Source: a virus
Length of the DNA: 64,000 nucleotides
Strand: one strand, 5' to 3'
Virus record (IMG/VR): IMGVR_UViG_3300042691_041259
Coordinates: 62,001 to 126,000 of that record
Part shown: positions 47,820 to 57,427 of the stretch, in pieces
How the letters are laid out: each line of letters opens with the position of its first letter
Position numbering within the stretch: position 1 is the stretch's first letter
Position numbers and translations under genes: made by a program
Notes under the pieces: generated by a model
Database searches by the model: none
The model's input: the letters and a program-made list of their open reading frames with translations, nothing else
Told to the model about the DNA's origin: nothing

Positions 47820-50030
47820 TTAGCCTCTAGTATTATCGCCAAGGCCTCCACTTGACGTGTTTGTATTTCCTTTAGTTGTAGGATTGTTAGAAGAGTTAAA
47901 CCCTTTTTCTGGTTCAGCCGGCTTTTCAACATTCGGCATAAGACTCACTTGCGGATTGTCGCCAAACATACTCAATACGTTGCTAATAAACCCTGGTATT
48001 TCTACAATGTTTGGTGTAGGACCGCCATTTGCAGCTTGCTGAATAGCAGTCTGTGTAGCGGCTTGCGCGCTGGTCATTGTAGCTTGCTCCACTTGAGTAA
48101 TTTCTTGCTGCGCTGTTTGTTGAGCATCCAATACGGCATTTGCCACAGAACTTGGAGGTTTACCACCAGTTTCCGTGGTTACAGTAGTTGTATTTCCGCC
48201 ATTCATCTGATTGCTCGCAGAAGCTATATTAGCTGTTGCCTGCGCAAGTGCTTGTTGCTTATCCTTTATTTGCGAATCTAAAGAATCTAGCACACTCTTA
48301 ATATCTTTTGTTTTTCCGTCAGCTTTGTTTTGCAGCGAATCAAATTTCCCTGAATATATCACGGTTTCGGGATTGGTTTGATTGACTATAAAATAGTCTT
48401 TGTCGGTGCTAGCCAAAATCTTTGTTGCAGAAGAAGAATCAATCTTAAATACAACTTCACCCATATTAGGATTGGCAAGATTAATGTCAATATACGCAGG
48501 GATAGATACTTTTATTCCATCCGTAGTGTTAAATGTAAGTGCAACATTACCTATAAAGGAAGACAGATCAAACGATACATTCTGACTCTTATCCGCTGAT
48601 AGCGTAAAGATTTTGAATTTTATCATATTGTCAAACGGGCCTATGTAAATTGTATTAGTCCCTTGTGGATATACCACCTCTCCAAGAGTCGCGCTTAAAT
48701 CTGCCGCGCTACTAATACTAATCATATTGATATCATAGAAAACTGGTGTAACTACGTTCTGAGTTATGATTTCTTTTGGTATAGTCAATCCTGCGATAGA
48801 TGCGTTATCCGATGAAGACATTTGTACAATCTTATTGTATACTTTCACAGGAGTAAACCCTTGTAAAACATTGATCTTCTCTAGTTGCTTTCCGTACTTC
48901 TTTACATTGGTAGAAGTATAAGAAGCTTTTCGAACAATTTCTGTGTTGTCTACTCTATTGAAAAATCTCATAGTGTAGTCAATGGTATAAGAAAATGCTA
49001 GTGATGAGTTCATAATTACCGGGCGGTAGATCATAGGTTGATCAAAGTTTCCGTCTTGTAGCATTGTCATATTAGCAGATCTTACCTGTCCAGTCCCAAT
49101 CTGCTCGTAGAGTTCTATTTGGTTAATTACTACCCAGTCACCACCTACGGAATTTAAGTCATTGATATAGACTTCCAAGAAAGCGCCATTCCATGTAGGG
49201 TAGTACTCAATATAATCATTGAATTCGTCTTCCTTAATTACCAAACCTAGCTGTGAATAGTTATCCGCTGAGTTAAACACCGCGTTGTAAGAATTTCCAG
49301 TGTACAAATACAGATTGCCGTTTAGAGTTTCCGTGTAGTCAACTTCAAACAGGTGTGCGGTGATTTGTGAATTTTGTTGGAATCCTACATTATTAAATGT
49401 GTAATTGTAACCAATAGTGTTGGTAGCAGTCGGGCTATTCCAAAAGTCTTGTTGTACTGTGTATAGTGAAGGAACCTTTACGTCAATGTATCGGTCATAC
49501 AGGCGGTCTCCTAAAAACAGAGGATTTGAATTAAACTCTATTTGCTCCTGTCCTTTAAGATATACATAATTGCATGCGTCAAACAGACGGTTTTGAGTAG
49601 AACTATTTAAAGTCCATTCTTTCCATTGCAGTTGTAAGATTATACCGTCTAACCCAGGAAAATCAAAGCCTGATAGTATGTGTAACCTTGCAGTATCATA
49701 ACGGCCAGCTAATGTAGAAAGATTAGGAGTCTCAGTTTCAACTACAAAATTTGAATTTGTAAGATAGATTGGAACTGCCGTATCAATATCAAAATATGCC
49801 CACTTATTAAGCAGTGGACCCATTCTTCCAGCCGAGCGGTCCAACACGTTTCCTGTCAGTTTTACTGAAGGATTAGTATTAAGGAACTGATAGGTTCCCA
49901 TGTACTTATTTTCCAGTCGAAGAGCGCCGGCGCTACCGGCCGCTCCTGAAATTGGAATAAGCTCGTTATTGTATTGATATTCAAGAAGAGCGTACCTGCT
50001 AATCTGTATGTATGCGGAAGTTCCTGACAT
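47820..50030 (-). CDS. Large virion structural protein, 736 aa
   Basis: MSGTSAYIQISRYALLEYQY... strand-rich for about 560 residues, then a Gln/Ala/Thr-rich region (QQALAQATANIASASNQMNG, TSAQAATQTAIQQAANGG) and an Asn/Gly/Ser tail. No enzyme motif. Likely a baseplate or tail component by company; homologue unknown to me. Confidence 0.75.
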   Translation of the reverse strand: MSGTSAYIQISRYALLEYQYNNELIPISGAAGSAGALRLENKYMGTYQFLNTNPSVKLTGNVLDRSAGRMGPLLNKWAYFDIDTAVPIYLTNSNFVVETETPNLSTLAGRYDTARLHILSGFDFPGLDGIILQLQWKEWTLNSSTQNRLFDACNYVYLKGQEQIEFNSNPLFLGDRLYDRYIDVKVPSLYTVQQDFWNSPTATNTIGYNYTFNNVGFQQNSQITAHLFEVDYTETLNGNLYLYTGNSYNAVFNSADNYSQLGLVIKEDEFNDYIEYYPTWNGAFLEVYINDLNSVGGDWVVINQIELYEQIGTGQVRSANMTMLQDGNFDQPMIYRPVIMNSSLAFSYTIDYTMRFFNRVDNTEIVRKASYTSTNVKKYGKQLEKINVLQGFTPVKVYNKIVQMSSSDNASIAGLTIPKEIITQNVVTPVFYDINMISISSAADLSATLGEVVYPQGTNTIYIGPFDNMIKFKIFTLSADKSQNVSFDLSSFIGNVALTFNTTDGIKVSIPAYIDINLANPNMGEVVFKIDSSSATKILASTDKDYFIVNQTNPETVIYSGKFDSLQNKADGKTKDIKSVLDSLDSQIKDKQQALAQATANIASASNQMNGGNTTTVTTETGGKPPSSVANAVLDAQQTAQQEITQVEQATMTSAQAATQTAIQQAANGGPTPNIVEIPGFISNVLSMFGDNPQVSLMPNVEKPAEPEKGFNSSNNPTTKGNTNTSSGGLGDNTRG

Positions 50031-50039
50031 TCTACTTAT

Positions 50040-50831
50040 TTATTTTACTCGATAGTTTATACCAAACGTTACTCCGATACCAACATAAACCGATGGCCCG
50101 GCAGATCCAAATCCATATGAAATGTTAGGTCCTACAGTTGCTCCAAGCCCCCACTTTTTTGGAGAACCAAAAAGCGGATTATTTTTTCCAGGGATTATTG
50201 CGCCTTCAATATCGCTAACACCAAAATTAGGATGATCGCTTTTTACAAAGATCTTGTAATCATCTCCTTCTTTTGTAAGCCCGGTTACAATCTTAAAACC
50301 ATTAACATCCTTTGTAATGTCGGTTAGCCCTGGAACCACTGTGCTGTCATTTAGCAAAGTGAGTCGTGTAAACCCTTCAAGCTGTTTGAAGTTTCCAGAA
50401 GAATACATTGTGTCCATTCCCCAAGAGAGTTTGTAATTCTTAGGCCACGGGCTTTCTACAATAGTGATATCCTGATTGTCAGGAATTTGCTCTAACAGTG
50501 TTCTTAATCCGCGATTTTGCGACTTTAATGAAGCATTAGTAGAAGTGAGTTGTAACACATTACCTTTTTGCTTTGCCACTTCTGCTGCAAGTTCCGCATT
50601 AAGTTTTTCCAACTCTTTTTTGGTAGCAATAAGGGTAAGCTTCTCAGTTTGGATTTCGCCAGCACGATTTTTGGTCTCACGAATAGTATCTAAAAGAGCC
50701 TTTTCATTTTGCTGATGTCTTTCAACTTGACTTTTTAAGTCCGTGGAAGATCCGCACTCTTTTAACAGCAATATCAGTAATATGATGATTGCCGCAAAAA
50801 GAACTGTATTTGTGTTAAGTTTAAATTTCAT
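50040..50831 (-). CDS. Membrane-anchored coiled-coil protein (possible spanin-like)
   Basis: 263 residues: N-terminal membrane segment (about 9-24, VLFAAIIILLILLLKE), coiled coil (about 30-120), then a strand-rich domain ending NISYGFGSAGPSVYVGIGVT, like an outer-membrane barrel half. An inner-membrane anchor joined to a periplasmic rod resembles spanins, which fuse inner and outer membranes at lysis. This is inference; a tail-tip or host-interaction role is also possible. It abuts the giant fibre gene. Confidence 0.6.
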   Translation of the reverse strand: MKFKLNTNTVLFAAIIILLILLLKECGSSTDLKSQVERHQQNEKALLDTIRETKNRAGEIQTEKLTLIATKKELEKLNAELAAEVAKQKGNVLQLTSTNASLKSQNRGLRTLLEQIPDNQDITIVESPWPKNYKLSWGMDTMYSSGNFKQLEGFTRLTLLNDSTVVPGLTDITKDVNGFKIVTGLTKEGDDYKIFVKSDHPNFGVSDIEGAIIPGKNNPLFGSPKKWGLGATVGPNISYGFGSAGPSVYVGIGVTFGINYRVK

Positions 50832-53800
50832 TAGAAACTTGATCTTGCGTATGATTTTCTGTACTGAACAATATTTTGACCACGTAAAGTAATACTTCCA
50901 AAAGGAGCATACGGATACACAAACTCTTGTCCATTATCTAGAGTGGTAGCATTTGTGTTAAACCAAAATCGGGTTTCTGCATTTATTTTATTTTCTATCA
51001 AAGTTTGATAAGCCCCATTAGTCAAGTCAAATACGTCTAGGGTTATATCTCTGTCCCAATCTGACCATTTATATTCGGAATCTGCAGGAACAGGTCTTCC
51101 ACCTGCTCCATTATTACCCGCAACATACTGGTCCCAATCGCCACTCGACGAGCTTATTGGATTCCTTTTTGCTCCTGATAGAAAAATAGGTTTATCGAAC
51201 ATGATTTCGATAGCTATAGAATTAAATTGTTGACCGCTTGAAACTGTTGAACCTATTTCGTCGGCATATTGCGGAGTTATTCTCCACTGAAAATTAACAT
51301 TTCTATTCCAGGCGTCTTCTCCAAAAGATCTCCAGACTATTGCATCAAAATATTGAGGTACTGTTACAAGAACAGTATGAGCATCAAACGCTGGATCAAT
51401 TGTACCCACGTATTGAAGCCAGTTTTTCATTAAGAATTTATAGCCATTTACATTTGCTAAGCTTTTCTTGAAATATTGATCGTAAACAAGACCAATTCTT
51501 GTATCAGGGAAATACGTCCCTGGAGCAGAGGCCGCAGTCTGCCACGGGTTTGCTCCAAAAAGACCCACTTTAGCTGAACCAGCGTCTTGCGAATCCGGAT
51601 CAACGCCGTCAGGAAACGCATTGGGAGTAACTGCCATAGCTACGTTCCAATCTTGAATTTGTTGGGTCCATTCTGCCATGCTAAAAGGCCTTAATAATGG
51701 ATCAGCTTGATATGTGCTCCAGTACCAATCAGTAAATCTGCCCGTCCATGTTTTTGAAACTAATGGAATGGCATCTTTATTATAGATAACATTACTGCCT
51801 TCTCCGGATCGATTGTACGGAGACCCGTCCCAATTGGGTGTGCTATACGCAGTTCCGATAACATTATTGTTATCCCAATGGTTTCTTTCTGAATACGGAA
51901 GAGGATCTCCCGCGTCGCTCAGATAATCCGATCCCACAACGGCAGTTCCCGGGTACCATGCTCTAAATTCAGACCAGTTACCGAAATTGGCTCCGCCACC
52001 AAATTGTCTTTCATAAAAATATGGATCTATTTGGTTAGGCAATCCGTCAAAATCATTGTCCAATGATATATCGTAAGTAAATCGAATATACTGCACCCAT
52101 CGTGCATCAATCCCAATCCAATTTCCACCAACGACTTGATCGCCGTCTCCATCGGGATTAAATGCTTGTAAGGCTTGACCGTAAGTACCCGCGGCGTAAG
52201 GACTATGTACATAGTATTCATAGTTGCTGCCAGCGCCATCAGTGCCTATGATTCCGGAGAGCGGAAGAGTCTCCGCGCCATTATTGAATGTAACAGTTCG
52301 AGGCTCGAGAGTTATATTGAAATCAAAGAGAACGTAATTCTCATTAAGTCTTCTATATCTTATTCCGCTTGACCAGTTTGTATTGATAAAATCTTCATTA
52401 AACTGTGTTCCGTTTTCATTAACAAAGTTTGATATGTCATCTCCATTGTAACTTTTAATTCCCCAATACAAATCAAGGTCTCGCGTAACCTCCGCCCATA
52501 CGCTTTGTGTTGGGTCAAGCGGGTTAATTCCATAAATTCCGCTTTCAATACCCCATTGATGAGGATACACAGGACTTCCTGGAAGCTTTACATATTGAAT
52601 TGGCAGCATTTCGTACGAAAACTGATCTGCCGTATTTTGTTGATTAAATCGATACACGCCTGCAGTTGCTTGGGAAAACAAACCTACTTTTTGAACTTCG
52701 TATGCAGTGACTCGATCAACACGCAGTCTTTGAGGATTGCCACCGCTAGGAGTAGGATATAAATTTGCAAGACCTGGCTGGTCCTGTTCACGGTTACCCA
52801 TGTGATCGGTAACTACCAAGAATGTTCCTCCAGTATTGTCTGCTTTTGGTATGGTATAAGTTCTTAAAGAAGCGTCAGTTTGCGCAGAATCAATAACAGT
52901 AGTGACTTTCATTAGAGGAGCAAGCCCTGCGTTAATCAGGTTTGTAATCTCTCCGGAAGTTAGTCCTGAAGCAGCGCTTTCCATTGTCATGTAGTCCGGC
53001 GCACCAAAAGTTAAAAGTAGTTTTGGTGAAGCAGTACGAGCTGTATAAATTTCTTGAGTTGCTGCAGAAGATGCATCCACCACAGTGGTTATATCTGTTG
53101 AATCCCCATTGCTTCTTATGAATTCATAGCCATCTCCAAGAACAAAGTTATTAAGTCGAACTACTGCGCTGCTAAGAGGTTCTCTTCTAAAAGTTGCTGT
53201 TGCAATAGTAGTTCCTGCATTGTAAATCAAAGAGCCAAGTATTGCTGCTGAAGCGGATGTAGGAATCCATATTTCAGCAAATGGATCAAGAACGCTGCCA
53301 TTTACTTCGCGAGTGTAACTAAATGTACCATTTGCCCAAAAATACGGATAGCCATTTGTAAGCGTATTGTATGACGGTTGATATAAACCAGTTGAACTAA
53401 ATTCCGTAGGATGCGGCAAAGTAACCTTTGGGCAATATTGTAATATGTCATCTCCATCTGTCCAGCCTCCTAGGAAATTAGCCGTGTAACTCATTATTCT
53501 ACCCAAGTTATCAAAGGTAAACGTGTGTACTGCCAACGACCAAAGAGCTTCAGTAGGAGTTCCGTCTATTCCAAAATAACGTTTTGCCCATGTAGCATTT
53601 GCATCATCGGTAATTGTAATAACACCACCCGTTCCAGAAGGTGTGCCTCCAGTACTAAGAAAAAATCCAGGATAACCATATCCTCTGCTTTCTATATGGT
53701 GGCCAATTCTAGACTGCGCTTTTTCTGCCGCAACCTCCAATCGAATGTTTTCAGAAAGAGTAGCTTGCGAATTGATCTGCGCTATTTGTCGAGGAGTCGC

Positions 53801-56800
53801 ATATGTTGGACCATAAGAAGCGTTTGCGTATCCGTAATAATCGGTTGTTCCTGGAACCCACACGCCTGATGGATTTGAAGAATATGACAGAGGCCCAGTT
53901 GCTGTCGGATTTTCTCCAGAAACTGCTGGATATGCATTTCCTAAGTAGTTAATATATCCTGTTGTTGGATCTCTATACAGCGCTGGGTATGCATTTTCAT
54001 CTAAACCGGGCGCATTTCCAATACCAATGTTTCCATCAGAATCAAATAGGATCTTTATGCTATTTACAATTTCACGTTGACCAATCCCCTGTTGTTCCCA
54101 TCGAGCATAATCAGATCCTCCGTCCCTGCCAGCTGCAATAAATGCAAAGCCAAGACGTCCTTCATCATCTGCCAATATGGCAGCGCCTCCATTTGCATCA
54201 TACGGTCTATTGTAAAGACCATCAATATTTACATCTCCGGTAGAATCAGGAAGACCTTGAGCACCGGTTCTCCAAACTGACGCGTATTGATCGTTTGCAA
54301 CCCCATCCACTCCTATGTTATCCAAACCCGCGTCCTGCCCTGCAGAATCGCCCTTTCCAAGAAGGTCTCGATAGAGATTAAAGCCAATATACTTATTAGG
54401 ATTAAAGTACGCGTTATACGCGCCTCCGTGAACCGCAGCAATTGCGTTAGATGTTGTTCCAGGTGTGTTTATAGCAAGCGCTAGATTAGAACCATTTGTG
54501 GTTGGATTAAAAGTTGCAAGTGTTGGCCCAGATGCGCTTGCTGCTTCTCGTGTTGGATAGTTCTTTACGTTTGCCGACCATGGAGTATAGGCCACTGCAG
54601 GAGATGAAAGTGTCACACCGTAATCGTATGCATAATCAAAAATTGCTGCATTGTATTTGTAAGCTTCACCTATGTAATCTATTGAAATTTGGAAATTGCT
54701 AGGCAGCGGGTAGTCTTCACCTACTGCAGGCAGAGCATTTAATCCGTCAACAGTACCTGGAGTAGCTGCTTCATCAAACATAAATGCCTTGTATCCATTT
54801 TTTCCAAAGAAATGGGATCGAGTTCTTGGATACAGAGTATGCATTCCAATCCCTGATAATGCGGCATAACCTACGTATTTGTCTGTTGTTTGATCAACCG
54901 AAAGAGGTGAAATGGATAATGAAAATTCAATTGACTGATAGTTTGCATCCACACCAATTTCTTGTGGCGGATTAGCAGCTCCTGAAACGCTACCGCCTCC
55001 CACTGGAGACGCCCCAAGACGAAGAGCTCCTTTGTGCAGCCAACCTCCATTTCTAGAAGGATTGTAATGATCTACCGGAGTACCAAATCTTCCTCCAAAA
55101 TTTTCTAAATAGCCATTAGCAAAAGTAGGAGTTCGTGAGTCTGATCTATAAACCAGCGCCTCATATCTTATTGCTGCTGCTGATTTTACGCTTGTAGTGA
55201 TACCGATGACTTGCGGTTCTGAAGCTGGCGGATTGACAGCTCCAAAGAGCACGTCATTAAACACACCGCCGTTGTACCAATCACTAAAAGTATTAGGGGC
55301 CGTTTGATACAGTGGGTTATCAGAGTATGGGCCGGTTGCATTAGAATCGTATATCAGTCCAGGCTGTGCTCTTTCAATTGTAAATGCAGCAGCCTTCATT
55401 CTTCTACGTGGAAGCCAAGTAGTGTATGATAACCAAGATTTATCTTCATCGGTATATGGTCCCGATTCAAGAGCCTCCACATAATTAGTGATAGTTTCTT
55501 GAGCTTCATTTTCTGGTCTCCAGTCGGCGTGAACGTGCAACCTTGCACTTGGTTCAAATACTCCAACCCTATCCATAGTAACGGTTCCAATACCGGTATT
55601 TCTCAAAGGCGAAAAATACGCAATAGGCAAACTCTGTAAGATGTTGTTATCAGCTGCCGTATCATAATTGGTAGGGCCGGTTGGCATATTTGAAGTGTAG
55701 ATAAGTACGCCATCGGTGGAAACGCTTGCAGGTATTACGCCAGCTCCAGCCTTTCCTCGAACCATTACCCCGGCAGAACGAACAAGTTCTTGCGTAGATG
55801 TAACATCTGCGTCAGACGCGTCAGGCAATTCAGCGTATATAGAAGTTCCATACCATGATTGACGGTTATTGTATACCCAATTGTCGTAGCCGGTATAAGT
55901 TTGCTGGTTTCCTGAGATTGCACCGTCAATCATCATCTGCCCAGTAAACATTGAATGGTAGCCTTGATATACCTTCCATGCGTAATCAGTATTCCACTCC
56001 ATAATAGTGGTTCCGGTTCGCAAATCAAATGGCGCGTACGCAGCAACTGTTGGATCGTTTTCAAGAGATGTAAACGATTCAGTGTCTTGCGGCATCATAT
56101 TCATAAATTGGTTTGATGTCATAAACCTTCTAACATCAAACAGCATCTCACCAGTATTTGTGGATCCTGTTAAATTTCCACCAAGATTAAAAAAGTCATC
56201 TATTCCATCACGAGTGGTAAAATTATGAATCTTTATGCTACCTGCTGTACCATCTGCTGGAGAAAGTTGATAGTAACCTAAAGTGGTACTTGAATCTACA
56301 GCGGTTCCTGTATAGCCTCTGTTAGTAAAAAATACAATTGGCGAGTATGCGTCAATTGAAACATTATAAAGAGGCTGTACAAATAAATTTTGATTTGCTC
56401 CAGGGCTTAGAGGAGACGGACCGCTGAGCGGCACCGGGTTTCCACCTACCGTATACGGTGCATAAATTATATCTCCCGAGTCAGTGGTTCTAAATCCACG
56501 CGCTTTCATATTGTCAAAATAGCGCGGACCATCAATGCTCATCTTAAACAGGGAGCGGTCTATACCCGAGTTTAATCTTGGGCTATTAAGATAGTCCCAG
56601 TCGTAAATTAGGCCAGTTTCGTTATCCGAAGTGGATCCGCCGTCTTCGTCATATGAAGTTATCCACACTGTTCCAAATTTGGAAGACATGCGTGCATTTG
56701 GAATATCAAAAGGTGCTTGCGTTAGCGGATCTGGCGGGCCAGGAGGGCTATTATATGCGCTTGACGCAATTAAACCCAGATAGTTTGTTCGATCTGATAC

Positions 56801-57394
56801 CCATACTCCAGCAGCGGCAGCAATAATTGCCGAAGTGTTAAGCGGGTACCAATACCAGTCAGGTCCTGTCCACGATCCGCCATCAACATCTAAATAATAC
56901 GGAGATTCTACGTAGTATTCAGATGGTTGGCCATCAATTGCTGTAGCCGATCCGCCTTCTGCTAACGGTGTAGGATCGGGAATATCCAAATACTTCCACC
57001 ATCCAAGCTGATTGTTATCAAAATAGAGCTGACCGTGAACTACTGGAAGCGATGTTGGTCCAGTTCCCCAAGGACCCCATGCATTAGGACCCGTAGTCAG
57101 AAATTCATAAGATCTGTCATTATACGCTGGCGGCGGGAAGAGTACACTGCCTGATGGTGTCACCAAGCTACCGGTGGTACTAAAAGGTATAATCTGTGTG
57201 GAAGGACCAGTAGCGCCAATCGGTCCAGAAGGACCTGTTGCGCCCTGTTTACCAGGAAGCCCGGGAATTCCCTGTTCTCCGCGAACTCCTTGTGGACCTC
57301 CGTTTGACAATGAAATTGTTTGAAAATTTGCATTGAGTTTTGCAACCAGCGTTGATATACTATCGCTGTCGAGTATGTTTTGAAGTGTCAGCAT
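50831..57394 (-). CDS. Giant tail fibre-like protein, 2187 aa
   Basis: The N-terminus is a helix (about 1-30) then 11 collagen-like G-X-Y triplets (residues 33-65: GPQ, GVR, GEQ, GIP ...), typical of trimeric phage fibres. The rest is beta-rich, Gly/Tyr/Asn/Trp-rich, with repeated short Y-D-N-G loops and no chaperone or enzyme motif seen. Its stop overlaps the membrane-coiled-coil start. Probably a host-recognition fibre or adhesin at the baseplate rim. An AATATATAG variant element lies 24 bases upstream. Confidence 0.85.
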   Translation of the reverse strand: MLTLQNILDSDSISTLVAKLNANFQTISLSNGGPQGVRGEQGIPGLPGKQGATGPSGPIGATGPSTQIIPFSTTGSLVTPSGSVLFPPPAYNDRSYEFLTTGPNAWGPWGTGPTSLPVVHGQLYFDNNQLGWWKYLDIPDPTPLAEGGSATAIDGQPSEYYVESPYYLDVDGGSWTGPDWYWYPLNTSAIIAAAAGVWVSDRTNYLGLIASSAYNSPPGPPDPLTQAPFDIPNARMSSKFGTVWITSYDEDGGSTSDNETGLIYDWDYLNSPRLNSGIDRSLFKMSIDGPRYFDNMKARGFRTTDSGDIIYAPYTVGGNPVPLSGPSPLSPGANQNLFVQPLYNVSIDAYSPIVFFTNRGYTGTAVDSSTTLGYYQLSPADGTAGSIKIHNFTTRDGIDDFFNLGGNLTGSTNTGEMLFDVRRFMTSNQFMNMMPQDTESFTSLENDPTVAAYAPFDLRTGTTIMEWNTDYAWKVYQGYHSMFTGQMMIDGAISGNQQTYTGYDNWVYNNRQSWYGTSIYAELPDASDADVTSTQELVRSAGVMVRGKAGAGVIPASVSTDGVLIYTSNMPTGPTNYDTAADNNILQSLPIAYFSPLRNTGIGTVTMDRVGVFEPSARLHVHADWRPENEAQETITNYVEALESGPYTDEDKSWLSYTTWLPRRRMKAAAFTIERAQPGLIYDSNATGPYSDNPLYQTAPNTFSDWYNGGVFNDVLFGAVNPPASEPQVIGITTSVKSAAAIRYEALVYRSDSRTPTFANGYLENFGGRFGTPVDHYNPSRNGGWLHKGALRLGASPVGGGSVSGAANPPQEIGVDANYQSIEFSLSISPLSVDQTTDKYVGYAALSGIGMHTLYPRTRSHFFGKNGYKAFMFDEAATPGTVDGLNALPAVGEDYPLPSNFQISIDYIGEAYKYNAAIFDYAYDYGVTLSSPAVAYTPWSANVKNYPTREAASASGPTLATFNPTTNGSNLALAINTPGTTSNAIAAVHGGAYNAYFNPNKYIGFNLYRDLLGKGDSAGQDAGLDNIGVDGVANDQYASVWRTGAQGLPDSTGDVNIDGLYNRPYDANGGAAILADDEGRLGFAFIAAGRDGGSDYARWEQQGIGQREIVNSIKILFDSDGNIGIGNAPGLDENAYPALYRDPTTGYINYLGNAYPAVSGENPTATGPLSYSSNPSGVWVPGTTDYYGYANASYGPTYATPRQIAQINSQATLSENIRLEVAAEKAQSRIGHHIESRGYGYPGFFLSTGGTPSGTGGVITITDDANATWAKRYFGIDGTPTEALWSLAVHTFTFDNLGRIMSYTANFLGGWTDGDDILQYCPKVTLPHPTEFSSTGLYQPSYNTLTNGYPYFWANGTFSYTREVNGSVLDPFAEIWIPTSASAAILGSLIYNAGTTIATATFRREPLSSAVVRLNNFVLGDGYEFIRSNGDSTDITTVVDASSAATQEIYTARTASPKLLLTFGAPDYMTMESAASGLTSGEITNLINAGLAPLMKVTTVIDSAQTDASLRTYTIPKADNTGGTFLVVTDHMGNREQDQPGLANLYPTPSGGNPQRLRVDRVTAYEVQKVGLFSQATAGVYRFNQQNTADQFSYEMLPIQYVKLPGSPVYPHQWGIESGIYGINPLDPTQSVWAEVTRDLDLYWGIKSYNGDDISNFVNENGTQFNEDFINTNWSSGIRYRRLNENYVLFDFNITLEPRTVTFNNGAETLPLSGIIGTDGAGSNYEYYVHSPYAAGTYGQALQAFNPDGDGDQVVGGNWIGIDARWVQYIRFTYDISLDNDFDGLPNQIDPYFYERQFGGGANFGNWSEFRAWYPGTAVVGSDYLSDAGDPLPYSERNHWDNNNVIGTAYSTPNWDGSPYNRSGEGSNVIYNKDAIPLVSKTWTGRFTDWYWSTYQADPLLRPFSMAEWTQQIQDWNVAMAVTPNAFPDGVDPDSQDAGSAKVGLFGANPWQTAASAPGTYFPDTRIGLVYDQYFKKSLANVNGYKFLMKNWLQYVGTIDPAFDAHTVLVTVPQYFDAIVWRSFGEDAWNRNVNFQWRITPQYADEIGSTVSSGQQFNSIAIEIMFDKPIFLSGAKRNPISSSSGDWDQYVAGNNGAGGRPVPADSEYKWSDWDRDITLDVFDLTNGAYQTLIENKINAETRFWFNTNATTLDNGQEFVYPYAPFGSITLRGQNIVQYRKSYARSSF

Positions 57395-57418
57395 CTATGA
57401 TTTTCTATATTACTTTTT

Positions 57419-57427
57419 CTATATATT
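57419..57427 (-). promoter_or_regulatory. Variant late element (AATATATAG) before the giant fibre gene
   Basis: The minus strand reads AATATATAG followed by AAAAAG and a second TAATATAG, 24 bases before the ATG at 57394. It differs from the common 9-mer by its first base and overlaps the stop of the upstream gene. Confidence 0.35.
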
